This document shows positions 1-8,844 of a DNA stretch of 64,000 nt, piece after piece. The DNA comes from Sphingomonas sp. Leaf67. Lineage in GTDB: Bacteria > Pseudomonadota > Alphaproteobacteria > Sphingomonadales > Sphingomonadaceae. The notes beneath the pieces were generated by a model. The model had not been told where the DNA came from, ran no database searches, and worked only from the letters and a program-made list of their open reading frames with translations. The translations under genes and the position numbers were made by a program. Position 1 is the first letter of the stretch; each line of letters starts with the position of its first letter. The stretch is from contig NZ_LMLP01000019.1 in the NCBI RefSeq assembly GCF_001421965.1, forward strand, positions 124,001-188,000. Reading direction: 5' to 3'.

Positions 1-536
1 TGCGCCGAGCGGACGCACAGGTCGAGGTTGCGGACCGGCGAGCCTTCGGTGGCGACGACGTGGATCTCGACGCCGAGGCGATCAGCGTGCAGCCCCTTCG
101 GTTCCTGCACCCCGCCAAGGCCGTCGAGCGTGTAGCGCATCGGCTGCGCATGCAGCACCATGCGCTGACCCGGATCGATCGCGTTGCGACCAGCCTTCAG
201 CAGCGCATCGATATCGGACTGTTCGACGCGGTGGCCGCCCAGATCGACCTCCAGCTTGACGATATCGGACACGAGGCCACCCGCCGAAAAGCTGACCCAC
301 ACATCCTCGATATTGAAGCCGGCGATGCGTTCGGCCTGTTCGACCGCTTCGCGGACCGCGGTCTCGGTCGCTTTCATGTCAGCGATATAACCGCGCTTGA
401 CGCCGCGACTCTCCCGCTGACCGGTGCCGAGCACGGTCAGTTCGCCGCTGTCGTCGACGCGCGCGATCAGTGCCGATACTTTCGACGTGCCGATGTCGAG
501 TGCGGTGATGATTCCTTCCGGTGCCGTTTTCGCCAT
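1..536 (-). CDS. ftsA: Cell division protein FtsA (3' part outside window)
   Basis: FtsA is the actin-like ATPase that tethers FtsZ to the inner membrane and recruits later divisome proteins. The 178 codons present begin ATG at 536 (MAKTAPEGIITALDIGTSK) and contain the actin-fold phosphate-1 loop ALDIGTSKVSALIA at about residues 12-25, followed by the 1A/SHS2 region (VWVSFSAGGL, HRVEQSDIDALL). The rest lies beyond position 1. It follows ftsQ with a 16-bp gap, the usual ftsQ-ftsA order in alphaproteobacteria; ftsZ would be expected next, outside the window. Identity rests on the N-terminal motif and the gene order. Confidence 0.95.
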   Translation of the reverse strand, partial: MAKTAPEGIITALDIGTSKVSALIARVDDSGELTVLGTGQRESRGVKRGYIADMKATETAVREAVEQAERIAGFNIEDVWVSFSAGGLVSDIVKLEVDLGGHRVEQSDIDALLKAGRNAIDPGQRMVLHAQPMRYTLDGLGGVQEPKGLHADRLGVEIHVVATEGSPVRNLDLCVRSA

Positions 537-552
537 ATGCCCTGCCCCCTGT

Positions 553-1482
553 TCAGTCGCCGTCGGTCGGCGGTGCCGCCGCCGTCGCATTGTCCGACCC
601 GTCGTCCTCGACCTCGTCCGGCGTCGCGTGCTTCATCCGCACGACCAGCTTGGTCGGATCGCGCAGGTCGAACCGATCATAGCCCTTGCCGAGCAGGCCG
701 AGCGTACCGTCGAGCTGCGCGAACTTGATGAGCGCCTTCGCCGAATCGGCCTCGCCTTCGGGCAGGACCAGGCGTTCTCCGGTCTGGAACAATATGTCCC
801 AGCGGCGATTGCCGACCCATATCGCCGCCTTCACCACGGGTTTCAGCGCGGGCGCGGCGGCCATCAGCTTGCGATAGGCCGGTTCCTGCGCATTGGCACC
901 GTCACCGATCACCAGCGGCAGGCGCGGCATCCGGTTGGGCTGAACCCCGTCGAGCAGCACGCCGCCCTCGTCGATCAGCATCAGTTGCCCCTTGTTCTGC
1001 CATACCGCCGCCGGATCGCGTTCGACAACGTCGACGACCAGTGTGTCGGGCAGGCGGCGGGAAACGCGGGCATCGGCGATCCAGCCATAGCCGAGCAGCT
1101 TCTGCCGCGTGGCGTCGAGATCGACCAGCGGCATCGCCCGCGACCGCTGGTCGAGGGCGACGGCATAGACCGAGGTCGCGTCCATGCGCTTGAGGCCGGT
1201 CACTTCGATCTGTTCGACGCGGAAGCCGGCCGACCCGACCGCCTCGGCAGCGGCCACGCCGACCATGCCGAACAGGCCGAACCAGTTGGCGAGCGCGATC
1301 ACGATCGCACCGGCCCCGGCGGTCAGGCTCCAGCCGACGATGCGGCGCGCGGTCGCGGCACCGCCGGGCAGCGCGGCGACGGCCTGATCGAGGACCGAGG
1401 CGCGGACCGGGCGCTTCTGCTGCACACGGCGCTTGGGCTTGACGGTGCGGGTCTGCACGACGCGCTTGCCGGTCTGGGTCAT
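553..1482 (-). CDS. ftsQ: Cell division protein FtsQ
   Basis: FtsQ is a bitopic divisome protein that links early and late division proteins. The 309-aa product begins MTQTGKRVVQTRTVKPKRR, a basic cytoplasmic tail, followed by one transmembrane segment at about residues 50-75 (AGAGAIVIALANWFGLFGMV). A periplasmic POTRA domain follows (FRVEQIEVTGLKRMD) and then the FtsQ beta domain (DTLVVDVVERDPAAVWQNKG). The ATG at 1482 overlaps the ddlB stop as ATGA, which fixes the start; a longer open frame upstream is only the shadow of ddlB. The C-terminus is an acidic Ala/Pro tail. Confidence 0.95.
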   Translation of the reverse strand: MTQTGKRVVQTRTVKPKRRVQQKRPVRASVLDQAVAALPGGAATARRIVGWSLTAGAGAIVIALANWFGLFGMVGVAAAEAVGSAGFRVEQIEVTGLKRMDATSVYAVALDQRSRAMPLVDLDATRQKLLGYGWIADARVSRRLPDTLVVDVVERDPAAVWQNKGQLMLIDEGGVLLDGVQPNRMPRLPLVIGDGANAQEPAYRKLMAAAPALKPVVKAAIWVGNRRWDILFQTGERLVLPEGEADSAKALIKFAQLDGTLGLLGKGYDRFDLRDPTKLVVRMKHATPDEVEDDGSDNATAAAPPTDGD

Positions 1483-2402
1483 CGCATCGCCTCTTCCACG
1501 ATCCAGCCGACAAGGGCTTCGTAGCTCATGCCGACATGGCGCGCCTGTTCGGGGACGAGGCTCAAGGGCGTCATGCCGGGCTGGGTATTGGTTTCGAGGA
1601 CGAACAGGCCGTCGATGCCGCGTTCGTCGTCCCAGCGGAAATCGGTGCGCGACGCGCCCTTGCACCCCAGCACGCGGTGGGCGGTCACGGCATAGGCCAT
1701 GCACGCCTGCGCGACATCGTCGGGGACGTCGGCGGGGCAGACATGCTCGGTCAGGCCGTCGGTATATTTGCTGTCGTAATCGTAGAAGCCGCTCTTGGGC
1801 TTCAATTCGGTGACGCCCAATGCGCGGTCGCCCAACACGGCGGTCGTCAGTTCGCGGCCACGGATGAAGGGTTCGGCGAGGAGTTCGTCGAATTCCTGCC
1901 ACGGGCCTTTGGCGTCCGCCGCGATCGGGTTGCCGACATTGCTATCGTCGGTGACGATGGCGACGCCGACCGAGGAGCCTTCGCTGACGGGTTTGAGGAC
2001 GTACGGGCGCGGCAGCGGGTCGCGTTCGTGCAGTTCGGCGGTCTTGACGATGCGGCCGCCGGGCATCGGCACGCCGGCGGGGACGAGCGCGTGCTTGGTC
2101 AGCACCTTGTCGATCGCGATGACCGAGGTGGCAAGGCCACTATGCGTATAGCGCAGGCCCATCAGGTCCATCATGCCCTGCACCGTGCCGTCTTCGCCGG
2201 GCGATCCGTGGAGCGCGTTGAAGACGAGGTCGGGCTTCGCTTCGGTCAGGCGCGCGGCGATGTTGCGGTCCATGTCGATGCGGGTGACCGTATGGCCGAG
2301 CGATTCGAGTGCGGTCGCGACGCCAGCGCCCGACATCAGCGAGACTTCGCGTTCCGACGACCAGCCGCCCATCAGGACGACGATGTGCAGGGGGTCGGTC
2401 AC
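1479..2402 (-). CDS. ddlB: D-alanine--D-alanine ligase
   Basis: This ATP-grasp enzyme joins two D-alanines for the peptidoglycan stem peptide. The 307-aa length is normal for the family. Visible motifs are the N-terminal GGWSSEREVSLMSG, the ATP-binding YVLKPVSEGSSVGV region and the C-terminal FVLETNTQPGMT metal/phosphate loop. I chose the GTG at 2402 because an AAGGAA ribosome-binding site lies 8 nt upstream; the frame stays open further but only into repeat DNA. It is not overlapped by murB upstream: the 184-bp gap holds an inverted REP-type pair, an exception in this otherwise overlapping cluster. Confidence 0.95.
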   Translation of the reverse strand: MTDPLHIVVLMGGWSSEREVSLMSGAGVATALESLGHTVTRIDMDRNIAARLTEAKPDLVFNALHGSPGEDGTVQGMMDLMGLRYTHSGLATSVIAIDKVLTKHALVPAGVPMPGGRIVKTAELHERDPLPRPYVLKPVSEGSSVGVAIVTDDSNVGNPIAADAKGPWQEFDELLAEPFIRGRELTTAVLGDRALGVTELKPKSGFYDYDSKYTDGLTEHVCPADVPDDVAQACMAYAVTAHRVLGCKGASRTDFRWDDERGIDGLFVLETNTQPGMTPLSLVPEQARHVGMSYEALVGWIVEEAMR

Positions 2403-2456
2403 GCGGTCGGTTCCTTGTCGTATCCGATTAAAACAAAACCGTTTGGTTCGAGCAGC

Positions 2457-2540
2457 TTCGAGCGAAGTCGAGAAGCGTCCGTCGAGAACCAGTCGCCCCA
2501 AACGACGCCTTCTCGACTGCGGTTCTCGACTTCGCTCGAA
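2457..2540. repeat. Inverted REP-type repeat pair between murB and ddlB
   Basis: The 18-mer TTCGAGCGAAGTCGAGAA at 2457-2474 recurs as its exact reverse complement at 2523-2540, separated by 48 bp. The TTCTCGACTTCGCTCGAA sequence is of a kind commonly dispersed in sphingomonad genomes (recalled, not searched). Transcribed in the dcw mRNA, the pair could form a long stem ahead of the ddlB start. Confidence 0.75.
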
Positions 2541-2586
2541 CCTCCGCTCGAAGCAAACGGGTTGGGGTTGGAGAGGGACAGGTTAG

Positions 2587-3468
2587 TCACGCCACCCCCA
2601 CCCGCTGGATTTCCCACTCCAGCGTGACGCCCGAGGCGGCAAGCACCTTTGCGCGGACGTCCTCGCCCAGCGCCTCGATATCGGCACTGGTCGCGTTGCC
2701 GGTGTTGAGCAGGAAATTGCAATGCTTTTCCGACACCTGCGCATCGCCGCGCATCAGGCCCCGGCAACCGGCGGCATCGACCAGCGCCCATGCCTTATGC
2801 CCATCGGGGTTCTTGAAGGTCGATCCGCCGGTCTTCGAGCGCAGCGGTTGCGATGCCTCGCGCGCGGCGGCGATGCGGTCCATTTCGGCCTGGATCGCTT
2901 GGGCATCGCCCTGCTCGCCGCGAAACGTGGCGGAGACGACGATCGCGCCATCGGGCAGGTCGCTGTGGCGGTAGCGATAGTGGAGGTCGGCATTGGCGAG
3001 CGTCGTCAGTGTGCCCTCGCGGGTCACGACCTGCGCCGCGACCAGCACGTCCGCCACCTCGCGGCCGTAAGCACCGCCGTTCATCCGCACGAACCCGCCG
3101 ACCGTGCCGGGGATCGAGCGCAGGAACTCGACGCCCGCAATGCCTGCGTCGCGCGCGGTCGACGAGACGAGGATGCCACTCGCCCCGCCGCCGCAGATGA
3201 GCGTCAGGCCGTCGGCGACGACCCTGGCGAAGGGTTTGCCGAGGCGGACGACGACACCGGGGACGCCGCCGTCGCGGACGATCAGGTTGGAGCCGAGCCC
3301 CAGCCCCATCACCGGCACCGATGCGTCGAGCGCGCGGAGGAAGTCGCACAGGTCATCCGTGTCGGCCGGTTCGAACAGCCACTGCGCCGCGCCGCCCGCC
3401 TTGAACCAGACGAGCGGTGCAAGGGGTGCGTTCGCGGTCAGTTTGCCACGGACCGGCGGCAGGGTCAT
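2587..3468 (-). CDS. murB: UDP-N-acetylenolpyruvoylglucosamine reductase MurB
   Basis: MurB uses FAD and NADPH to reduce UDP-GlcNAc-enolpyruvate to UDP-MurNAc in the cytoplasm. The 293-aa product carries the FAD-binding stretch (FKAGGAAQWLFEPADTDDL and GLGSNLIVRDGGVPGVVV), the RYRHSDLP arginine region, the catalytic-serine motif GGSTFKNP and the C-terminal glutamate region LEWEIQRVG. The short Tyr-loop-lacking form is common in alphaproteobacteria. The start ATG at 3468 ([10 protein letters not shown]) overlaps the stop of the 64-aa upstream gene as ATGA; an in-frame ATG 36 nt upstream would run into that gene and is less likely. Confidence 0.95.
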   Translation of the reverse strand: MTLPPVRGKLTANAPLAPLVWFKAGGAAQWLFEPADTDDLCDFLRALDASVPVMGLGLGSNLIVRDGGVPGVVVRLGKPFARVVADGLTLICGGGASGILVSSTARDAGIAGVEFLRSIPGTVGGFVRMNGGAYGREVADVLVAAQVVTREGTLTTLANADLHYRYRHSDLPDGAIVVSATFRGEQGDAQAIQAEMDRIAAAREASQPLRSKTGGSTFKNPDGHKAWALVDAAGCRGLMRGDAQVSEKHCNFLLNTGNATSADIEALGEDVRAKVLAASGVTLEWEIQRVGVA

Positions 3469-3659
3469 TTGCCGCCGCCCCAGAACCGTGCCCACGCGGT
3501 CCACGCCTCTGCCTGCGCATCGGCGACCTGCTTGCCGATTTCGGTCACGTCGCGCTGTTCGGCGGTGTCGAGCAGCTTCTTGGCGGCGTCGAGCTGCGCC
3601 TGCTGCGCGCGCAGGATTTCGCGCTGCATCTCGATCGCGGTGGAGAACCAGTCGCTCAT
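3465..3659 (-). CDS. Uncharacterised 64-aa helical protein between murC and murB
   Basis: I do not recognise a named family. The protein starts [20 protein letters not shown] and is predicted almost wholly alpha-helical, with Ala/Gln/Glu-rich heptads ([18 protein letters not shown]), a second amphipathic stretch ([17 protein letters not shown]) and no membrane segment. The pattern is loosely like phasins or small coiled-coil adaptors, which is resemblance only. Its ATG overlaps the murC stop as ATGA, and its own TGA overlaps the murB ATG the same way, so it is translationally coupled on both sides and co-produced with wall-precursor enzymes. Those overlaps are the strongest evidence that it is a real gene. 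Confidence 0.85.
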   Translation of the reverse strand: MSDWFSTAIEMQREILRAQQAQLDAAKKLLDTAEQRDVTEIGKQVADAQAEAWTAWARFWGGGK

Positions 3660-5062
3660 GCCAGTTTCTCGCCGATCGCGGCGGGCAGGCCGGCGGCGAT
3701 CTTGGTGATGTCGCCAGCGCCCAGACAGACGATCAGATCACCGTCCTGCCCTTCGGCGGCGAGCGCGGTGGCGAGCGCGTCCTTGTCCGCCGCGACCTGT
3801 GCCGAACGGTGGCCGCGCAGGCGGACGCCGTCGACCAGTGCCTCGGCGCTGACGCCGTCGACCGGGGTTTCGCCGGCGGCGTAGACGGGCAGGACATGGA
3901 CGGCATCGGCGTCGTTGAACGCCTGTGCGAACTCGTCCATCAGCGCCCCCAATCGCGAATAGCGGTGCGGCTGGACGACGGCGATGACCCGCCCGCCGGT
4001 CGCTTCGCGCGCAGCCGACAGGACGGCGCGGATTTCGACCGGGTGGTGGCCGTAATCGTCGATCACAGTCATGCCCGCCACTTCGCCGACGCGGGTGAAG
4101 CGGCGCTTCACGCCGCCGAACTTGGCGAAGCCCTGCGCGATCGTCGCATCGTCGAGGCCGAGCTCGACCGCGACGGCGATCGCCGCCAGCGCGTTCTGGA
4201 CATTGTGGCGGCCGGCCATCGGCAGGTGGATGCCCGAGATCGTCCGGGTCTGGCCGTCACGGTCGCGCACGACGCAGTCGAAGCGGTTGCCGTCGCGGCC
4301 CGCCGTCACCTCGACCCCGCGAATGTCGGACTGGGCCGAGAAGCCATAGGTGACGATCCGGCGGTCGCGGATGCGCGGGATCAGCGCCTGCACTTCGGGG
4401 TGATCGAGGCACAGCACCGCCGCGCCGTAGAAGGGCACGTTTTCAATGAATTCGACATAGGCGTCCTTGGCCCGGTCGAAGCTGCCATAATGGTCTAGAT
4501 GTTCGGGATCGATGTTGGTGACGACCGCGATCGTGCCGTCGAGCCGCAGGAAGCTGCCGTCGCTCTCATCGGCCTCGACCACCATCCAGTCGGAGGCACC
4601 CAGCCGAGCGTTCGAGCCGTAGCTGTTGATGATGCCGCCATTGATGACGGTCGGATCGACGCCGCCGGCATCGAGCAGCGCAGCGATCAGCGAGGTCGTC
4701 GTCGTCTTGCCATGGGTGCCCGCAACCGCGACGGTCGATTTCAGCCGCATCAACTCGGCGAGCATTTCCGCGCGGCGCACCACCGGGATGCGCTTGGCGA
4801 GCGCATGGTCGCGTTCGGGATTGCCGGGCTTGATCGCGGTCGAGGTGACGACGACCGCCACACCCTCCACATTCTCTGCCTTGTGGCCGATATGCACGTC
4901 GATGCCGCGCGCGCGCAGCCCGTCGACGACATAGCCCTCGGCCACGTCCGATCCCTGCACCTTATAGCCGAGATTGTGCATCACCTCGGCAATGCCCGAC
5001 ATGCCGATGCCGCCGATGCCGACGAAATGGATCGTGCCGATATCGGTCGCGACCCCCTTCAT
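3656..5062 (-). CDS. murC: UDP-N-acetylmuramate--L-alanine ligase MurC
   Basis: MurC is the cytoplasmic ligase that adds L-alanine to UDP-MurNAc. The 468-aa protein has the N-terminal UDP-binding loop [12 protein letters not shown] (about residues 12-23), the ATP P-loop [12 protein letters not shown] (Lys119) and the central and C-terminal Mur ligase domains ([31 protein letters not shown]). I place the start at ATG 5062 (MKGVATDIG) because the conserved core begins immediately after it; the open frame extends 100 codons upstream, but that is murG shadow plus repeat. Both the start codon and the GGAGG ribosome-binding site lie inside a perfect 40-bp palindrome, which is unusual. The stop overlaps the next gene as ATGA. 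Confidence 0.95.
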   Translation of the reverse strand: MKGVATDIGTIHFVGIGGIGMSGIAEVMHNLGYKVQGSDVAEGYVVDGLRARGIDVHIGHKAENVEGVAVVVTSTAIKPGNPERDHALAKRIPVVRRAEMLAELMRLKSTVAVAGTHGKTTTTSLIAALLDAGGVDPTVINGGIINSYGSNARLGASDWMVVEADESDGSFLRLDGTIAVVTNIDPEHLDHYGSFDRAKDAYVEFIENVPFYGAAVLCLDHPEVQALIPRIRDRRIVTYGFSAQSDIRGVEVTAGRDGNRFDCVVRDRDGQTRTISGIHLPMAGRHNVQNALAAIAVAVELGLDDATIAQGFAKFGGVKRRFTRVGEVAGMTVIDDYGHHPVEIRAVLSAAREATGGRVIAVVQPHRYSRLGALMDEFAQAFNDADAVHVLPVYAAGETPVDGVSAEALVDGVRLRGHRSAQVAADKDALATALAAEGQDGDLIVCLGAGDITKIAAGLPAAIGEKLA

Positions 5063-5088
5063 CGGAGGCCTCCGATGAAGGGGGTCGC
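5049..5088. repeat. Perfect 40-bp palindrome over murC start and ribosome-binding site
   Basis: Positions 5049-5068 are followed without a gap by their exact reverse complement at 5069-5088. One arm is the native murC 5' end (start codon and next codons); the other is an inverted copy lying upstream of the gene. In mRNA this would fold into a 20-bp stem burying both the GGAGG Shine-Dalgarno at 5064-5068 and the ATG at 5060-5062. Confidence 0.9.
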
Positions 5089-5089
5089 C

Positions 5090-5116
5090 CGTCCTGAGCT
5101 TGTCGAAGGGCCCTTC
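5090..5116. repeat. REP-type repeat between murG and murC
   Basis: The GTCCTGAGCTTGTCGAAGG sequence is a dispersed repeat whose other strand translates as GPFDKLRTG, a hallmark seen in spurious extensions across sphingomonads and other proteobacteria (recalled, not searched). It is followed by a 12-bp palindrome GAAGGGCCCTTC at 5105-5116 that reaches the murG stop codon. With the adjoining 40-bp palindrome it fills the whole 52-bp murG-murC gap. Confidence 0.75.
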
Positions 5117-6260
5117 ACGCAAATGCTTCCTTCTGTCGTTTGGCGGGAGCGTGTCTGCCCACTTTCGCCTTGGGTGCGTCGATGCTTTCGACCAGATCGG
5201 CCATGTCGCGGACCGCGAACGGCCGCCCGCAACTGCGCGCCCGCGCCGCTGCATTGGCAAGCGCAGCGGGATCGAGGCCGAGTTTCTGGATCTGCTTGGC
5301 CAGTTCGCCGGCGGTGAAGTGCGACTGGGCGATCGCGCGGGCACCGCCGGCCGCAACGATCTCACGGCAATTCGCCGTTTGATGATCGTCGGTCGCGCTG
5401 GGGAGTGGCACGAGGATCGCGGGGCGCCCGGCGGCGGTCAGTTCAGCGATGGTCGAGGCACCGGCACGCGCGATCACCACATGCGCCCATGCGAGCCGGT
5501 CGGGCAGGTCGGGCAGATAGGTCGCGATCTCCGCCGGAATGCCGTGTTCGGCATATTTGGCGCGCACCACGTCGATATCCTCGATCCGCGCCTGATGCGT
5601 TACCTGCATCCGCCGCCGAAACGCCACGGGCAACAGCGCAAGCCCGTCGGGCACGACCTGGCTGAGGATGCTTGCCCCCTGGCTGCCGCCCGTCACCAGC
5701 ACGCGGAAGATCCCCTCGGCATCGAGCATGGGATAAGGACGATCGCGCAGCGCGAGCACGCTGTCACGCACCGGATTGCCGACCAGATGCGTCTTGGGGA
5801 CATGCTTGTCCTTCAGCCGGTCGACCTGTTCGTAACTGGTGGCGATGGCGTCCACGCTGCCCGCGACCAGCCGGTTGACCCTACCCAGCACGGCATTCTG
5901 TTCGTGGACGATCGTCGGCACCTTCTGCGCGAAGGCGGCGAGCAGCGCCGGCAGTGCCGGATAGCCGCCGAAGCCGATCACCGCCGACGGCCGGAACGTC
6001 CGGTACAGTTCGATCGCCATCGATCGCCCGGCCAGCATCTGCCGCCCGGCCTTCAGCCAGCCGATCGGCCCACCGCTCAACCGACCGGCGGGCAGGACGT
6101 GGGTCTGGATGCCGTCGAACAGGTCGGGAAAGCGCACGCCGCGTTCGTCGCTGACCAGCGCGACGCGGTGGCCGCGCCGGGTAAGTTCGACCGCCAGCGC
6201 GGCGGCAGGAACCATATGTCCCCCGGTGCCCCCGGCGGCGAGGACATAATGTTTGCTCAT
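5115..6260 (-). CDS. murG: UDP-GlcNAc:MurNAc-pentapeptide GlcNAc transferase MurG
   Basis: MurG is the peripheral inner-membrane glycosyltransferase that converts lipid I to lipid II. The 381-aa GT28 protein shows the N-terminal G-loop [13 protein letters not shown] (residues 7-19), the acceptor-side loop [14 protein letters not shown], the second G-loop [12 protein letters not shown] and the donor-binding region [13 protein letters not shown]. Its start ATG overlaps the ftsW stop as ATGA. Its C-terminal end abuts repeat DNA instead of overlapping murC directly, so murC translation may be less tightly coupled than its neighbours. Confidence 0.96.
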   Translation of the reverse strand: MSKHYVLAAGGTGGHMVPAAALAVELTRRGHRVALVSDERGVRFPDLFDGIQTHVLPAGRLSGGPIGWLKAGRQMLAGRSMAIELYRTFRPSAVIGFGGYPALPALLAAFAQKVPTIVHEQNAVLGRVNRLVAGSVDAIATSYEQVDRLKDKHVPKTHLVGNPVRDSVLALRDRPYPMLDAEGIFRVLVTGGSQGASILSQVVPDGLALLPVAFRRRMQVTHQARIEDIDVVRAKYAEHGIPAEIATYLPDLPDRLAWAHVVIARAGASTIAELTAAGRPAILVPLPSATDDHQTANCREIVAAGGARAIAQSHFTAGELAKQIQKLGLDPAALANAAARARSCGRPFAVRDMADLVESIDAPKAKVGRHAPAKRQKEAFA

Positions 6261-7489
6261 TTCGCTCCGCTCCAGCGCTGTGGGCCATAAGGTGAGCGGC
6301 TCAGATACGGGTTCCGGCGGGTGAAAGCGAGCAGCAGTCCCATCGCCGTCGACAATGCGATCATCGACGACCCGCCATAGGAGATGAACGGCAGCGTCAT
6401 CCCCTTCGACGGGGCGATGCCGACATTGACCGCCATGTTGATGAGCGCCTGCGCCCCGAACTGCACAGCGAGGCCGGCGGCGGCGAGCAGCTTGAACGCG
6501 TCCTCCTCGTCAAGCAGGCGCACGAAGACGCGCACGACGATCGCGAGAAAGATCAGCGCGATGATCGCGCAGGCGATCAGGCCGAATTCCTCCCCGACCA
6601 CGGCAAAGATATAGTCGGTATGCGCCTCGGGTAGCTTGAACTTCACGCGCCCGCCGCCGGGACCAGTGCCGATCGCACCGCCGGCGGTCAGCACGGCATG
6701 GGCCATGTCGACCTGATAGCTGTCGGTCGCGGCGCTTTGCGGATCGGGGAACAGGAAGCCGTCGATGCGAACGCGCGCCGTGCCGTAGAAGGTGTAAGCA
6801 GCGGCGACGAGTCCGACCCCCGCCCCGCCCAGCAGCGCCATGGTACGAACCGAAATGCCCGAGATCACCAGCAGCGCCGCCCAGGTGCAGCAGAAGATCA
6901 CCGTCTGACCGAAATCGGGCTGCAGCATCAGGCAGCCGGCGATGACCGCCGTCAGCGCGCCGGTGACCCACAGCATCGGCAGCTGCGGGTCCTTGGCGCG
7001 CAACGACAACAGCCATGCGGTCGTGACGATGAACATCGGTTTGAGAAATTCGGACGGCTGGAACTGGCCGATGCCGAGGCTGACCCAGCGCCGGGCGCCA
7101 TTCGCCTCGACCCCCACGAACGGGGTGACCATCAGCGCCAGCAACAGGACGGCGGTCCCGAACAGGCACAGCCGCCGGGCGAAGGTGACCGGCAGCATCG
7201 ATACCGCGATCATGACGGGGAAGGAAAAGGCGATCCACCCCGCCTGTCGCCAGAAATACATCATCGGCGGCACGGTGACGTCGCCGCCCGAGTACCGTAC
7301 CGCCGAGGCAGGCGACGCGGCGGCGACCGCGACCAGCCCGATGGCGATCAGCACCATCGCGATCAGCAGCAGCACCCGGTCGACTTCGCGAAACCATGCG
7401 CCGATCGGCGAACGGGCGCTGCGGCCCTGCAGCGTTTCGACCCGTTGCCGCAGCGCGCGAACATCCCGCCCGCGTCCCATATCGGTCAT
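6257..7489 (-). CDS. ftsW: Lipid II polymerase / division protein FtsW
   Basis: FtsW is the SEDS-family glycosyltransferase that polymerises lipid II at the septum together with FtsI. The 410-aa product has a basic cytoplasmic N-terminus followed by about ten transmembrane helices. Conserved SEDS motifs are visible: NGARRWVSLGIGQFQPSE, the large periplasmic loop region (GRVKFKLPEAHTDYIFAVVGEE) and the signature TLPFISYGGSSMIA near the C-terminus. The ATG at 7489 (MTDMGRG) overlaps the murD stop as ATGA; a far longer open frame upstream is the antiphase shadow of murD. Confidence 0.96.
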   Translation of the reverse strand: MTDMGRGRDVRALRQRVETLQGRSARSPIGAWFREVDRVLLLIAMVLIAIGLVAVAAASPASAVRYSGGDVTVPPMMYFWRQAGWIAFSFPVMIAVSMLPVTFARRLCLFGTAVLLLALMVTPFVGVEANGARRWVSLGIGQFQPSEFLKPMFIVTTAWLLSLRAKDPQLPMLWVTGALTAVIAGCLMLQPDFGQTVIFCCTWAALLVISGISVRTMALLGGAGVGLVAAAYTFYGTARVRIDGFLFPDPQSAATDSYQVDMAHAVLTAGGAIGTGPGGGRVKFKLPEAHTDYIFAVVGEEFGLIACAIIALIFLAIVVRVFVRLLDEEDAFKLLAAAGLAVQFGAQALINMAVNVGIAPSKGMTLPFISYGGSSMIALSTAMGLLLAFTRRNPYLSRSPYGPQRWSGAK

Positions 7490-8844
7490 CGCAAAGCCTC
7501 CACCGCTGCTGCGAAGGCGCGGCCGCGCGCTTCGAAGTCGCTGAATTGATCGAACGAGGCGCAGGCGGGCGACAGCAGCACGGTGTCGCCGGGTTGCGCC
7601 TGTTCGGCGGCGCGGCGGACCGCTGCGTCGAGCGTGCCCGCGATTTCGACGGCCATGTCGGGTGCGAGCAGTTCGGCGAAGCGTTCGGCAGCAGTGCCGA
7701 TGGTATAGGCGCGCACGACATTGCCGAAGCCGGGGCGACACGCGTCGAGGTCGTCGGATTTGGCGAGGCCGCCGAGGATCCAGTGGATGCGGCCGAACGC
7801 GCTGAGCGCCGGTGCGGTGGAATCGGGGTTCGTCGCCTTGCTGTCGTCGACATAGGCGACGCCGTTGACGTCGGCGACGTGCGCCATGCGGTGCGGGAGC
7901 GCGCGGTAGGTTGCCAAGCCGGCGCGGATGGTGTCGGCGTCGAGGCCGAGCGCCTCGCAGACTGCGATCGCGGTCAGCGCGTTCTGCGCATTGTGCGGGC
8001 CGGCGAGCGCAGGGCCATAAGCGGTCGCGCCGGCGGGCACGGCGATGCGAGTGGTGTGCGGCAGGGTGTCGGCGATGGCGGCCGATGTCGCGTCGCCGGT
8101 GCCGATGATCGCGGCATGGCCGTCGGACTGCATCGCGAACAGGCGTGCTTTCGATGCGGCATAGGCTTCGAACCCGGCATAGCGGTCGAGATGATCGGGG
8201 GTGATGTTGAGCAGCACCGCAACGTCGCAGTCGAGGCTGGTGGTCAGGTCGATCTGGTAGCTCGACAGTTCGAGGACGTACACGCCACCCGCCGGCAACG
8301 GGTCCTGCGCTAGGATCGGGAGGCCGATATTGCCGCCCATGCGCGCGGGGATGCCGGACTGGGTCAGGATGTGGTGGATCAGGGCGGTGGTGGTCGATTT
8401 GCCGTTGGTGCCGGTGATACCGACGACCTTGTGCGGCGGGAGGTCTGTGCGGGCTTGGGCGAAGAGTTCGATGTCGCCGATGATGGGGGTCGAAACGGCA
8501 TGGGCAGCGATCGGGTGGCGGTTGATCGGCACGCCGGGGGATACGACCACGCCGTCGAAACCGGCGAGGTCGATCGCGAGCGGGTCGGCAAACACCAAAG
8601 CCCTCTCCCCCATGGGGGAGAGGGTTGGGAGAGGGGGTGTCGCGAGCGCTGTCGTAGAAGAAGAAGCCCCCTCTCCCCGACCCTCTCCCCGCAAGCGGAG
8701 AGAGGGAGAGCGGCGCGCTTCGTCGCTGTCCCACGCCACGACCTCCGCGCCCCCCGCCAGCAGCGCGCGCACGGTTGCCGCGCCGGACCGGGCCAGCCCC
8801 AGCACCGCGAACCGCTTCCCCGCCCAGGCGGTGGCGGTAATCAC
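7486..8844 (-). CDS. murD: UDP-N-acetylmuramoylalanine--D-glutamate ligase MurD, with in-frame repeat insertion
   Basis: MurD adds D-glutamate to UDP-MurNAc-L-Ala. The 452-aa protein starts with GTG (GTGA overlap with mraY). It has the N-terminal Rossmann loop [13 protein letters not shown], the conserved [10 protein letters not shown], the ATP P-loop [12 protein letters not shown] (Lys149), [10 protein letters not shown] and [15 protein letters not shown]. Residues about 45-82 ([14 protein letters not shown] through [10 protein letters not shown]) do not look like MurD: they are the translation of a double REP-type palindrome inserted in frame, and they lengthen the loop after the second strand of the UDP-binding domain. 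All catalytic motifs downstream are intact, so the enzyme is probably functional and, as a cell-wall enzyme, essential. Confidence 0.95.
   Translation of the reverse strand: MITATAWAGKRFAVLGLARSGAATVRALLAGGAEVVAWDSDEARRSPSLRLRGEGRGEGASSSTTALATPPLPTLSPMGERALVFADPLAIDLAGFDGVVVSPGVPINRHPIAAHAVSTPIIGDIELFAQARTDLPPHKVVGITGTNGKSTTTALIHHILTQSGIPARMGGNIGLPILAQDPLPAGGVYVLELSSYQIDLTTSLDCDVAVLLNITPDHLDRYAGFEAYAASKARLFAMQSDGHAAIIGTGDATSAAIADTLPHTTRIAVPAGATAYGPALAGPHNAQNALTAIAVCEALGLDADTIRAGLATYRALPHRMAHVADVNGVAYVDDSKATNPDSTAPALSAFGRIHWILGGLAKSDDLDACRPGFGNVVRAYTIGTAAERFAELLAPDMAVEIAGTLDAAVRRAAEQAQPGDTVLLSPACASFDQFSDFEARGRAFAAAVEALR
8601..8712. repeat. Paired REP-type palindromes inserted in the murD coding sequence
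   Basis: Positions 8601-8624 form a perfect 24-bp palindrome (CCCTCTCCCCCATG and its mirror). A second hairpin of the same CCCTCTCC family spans about 8681-8706 around a CCGCAAGCGG core. About 56 bp separate the two. The block length keeps the murD frame open. A related hairpin occurs at 58915-58945. Confidence 0.85.

Noticed and set aside
5063..5365. A 100-codon N-terminal extension of MurC
   Set aside because: It is the shadow of murG plus repeat DNA (GPFDKLRTG peptide); conserved MurC sequence starts at ATG 5062.
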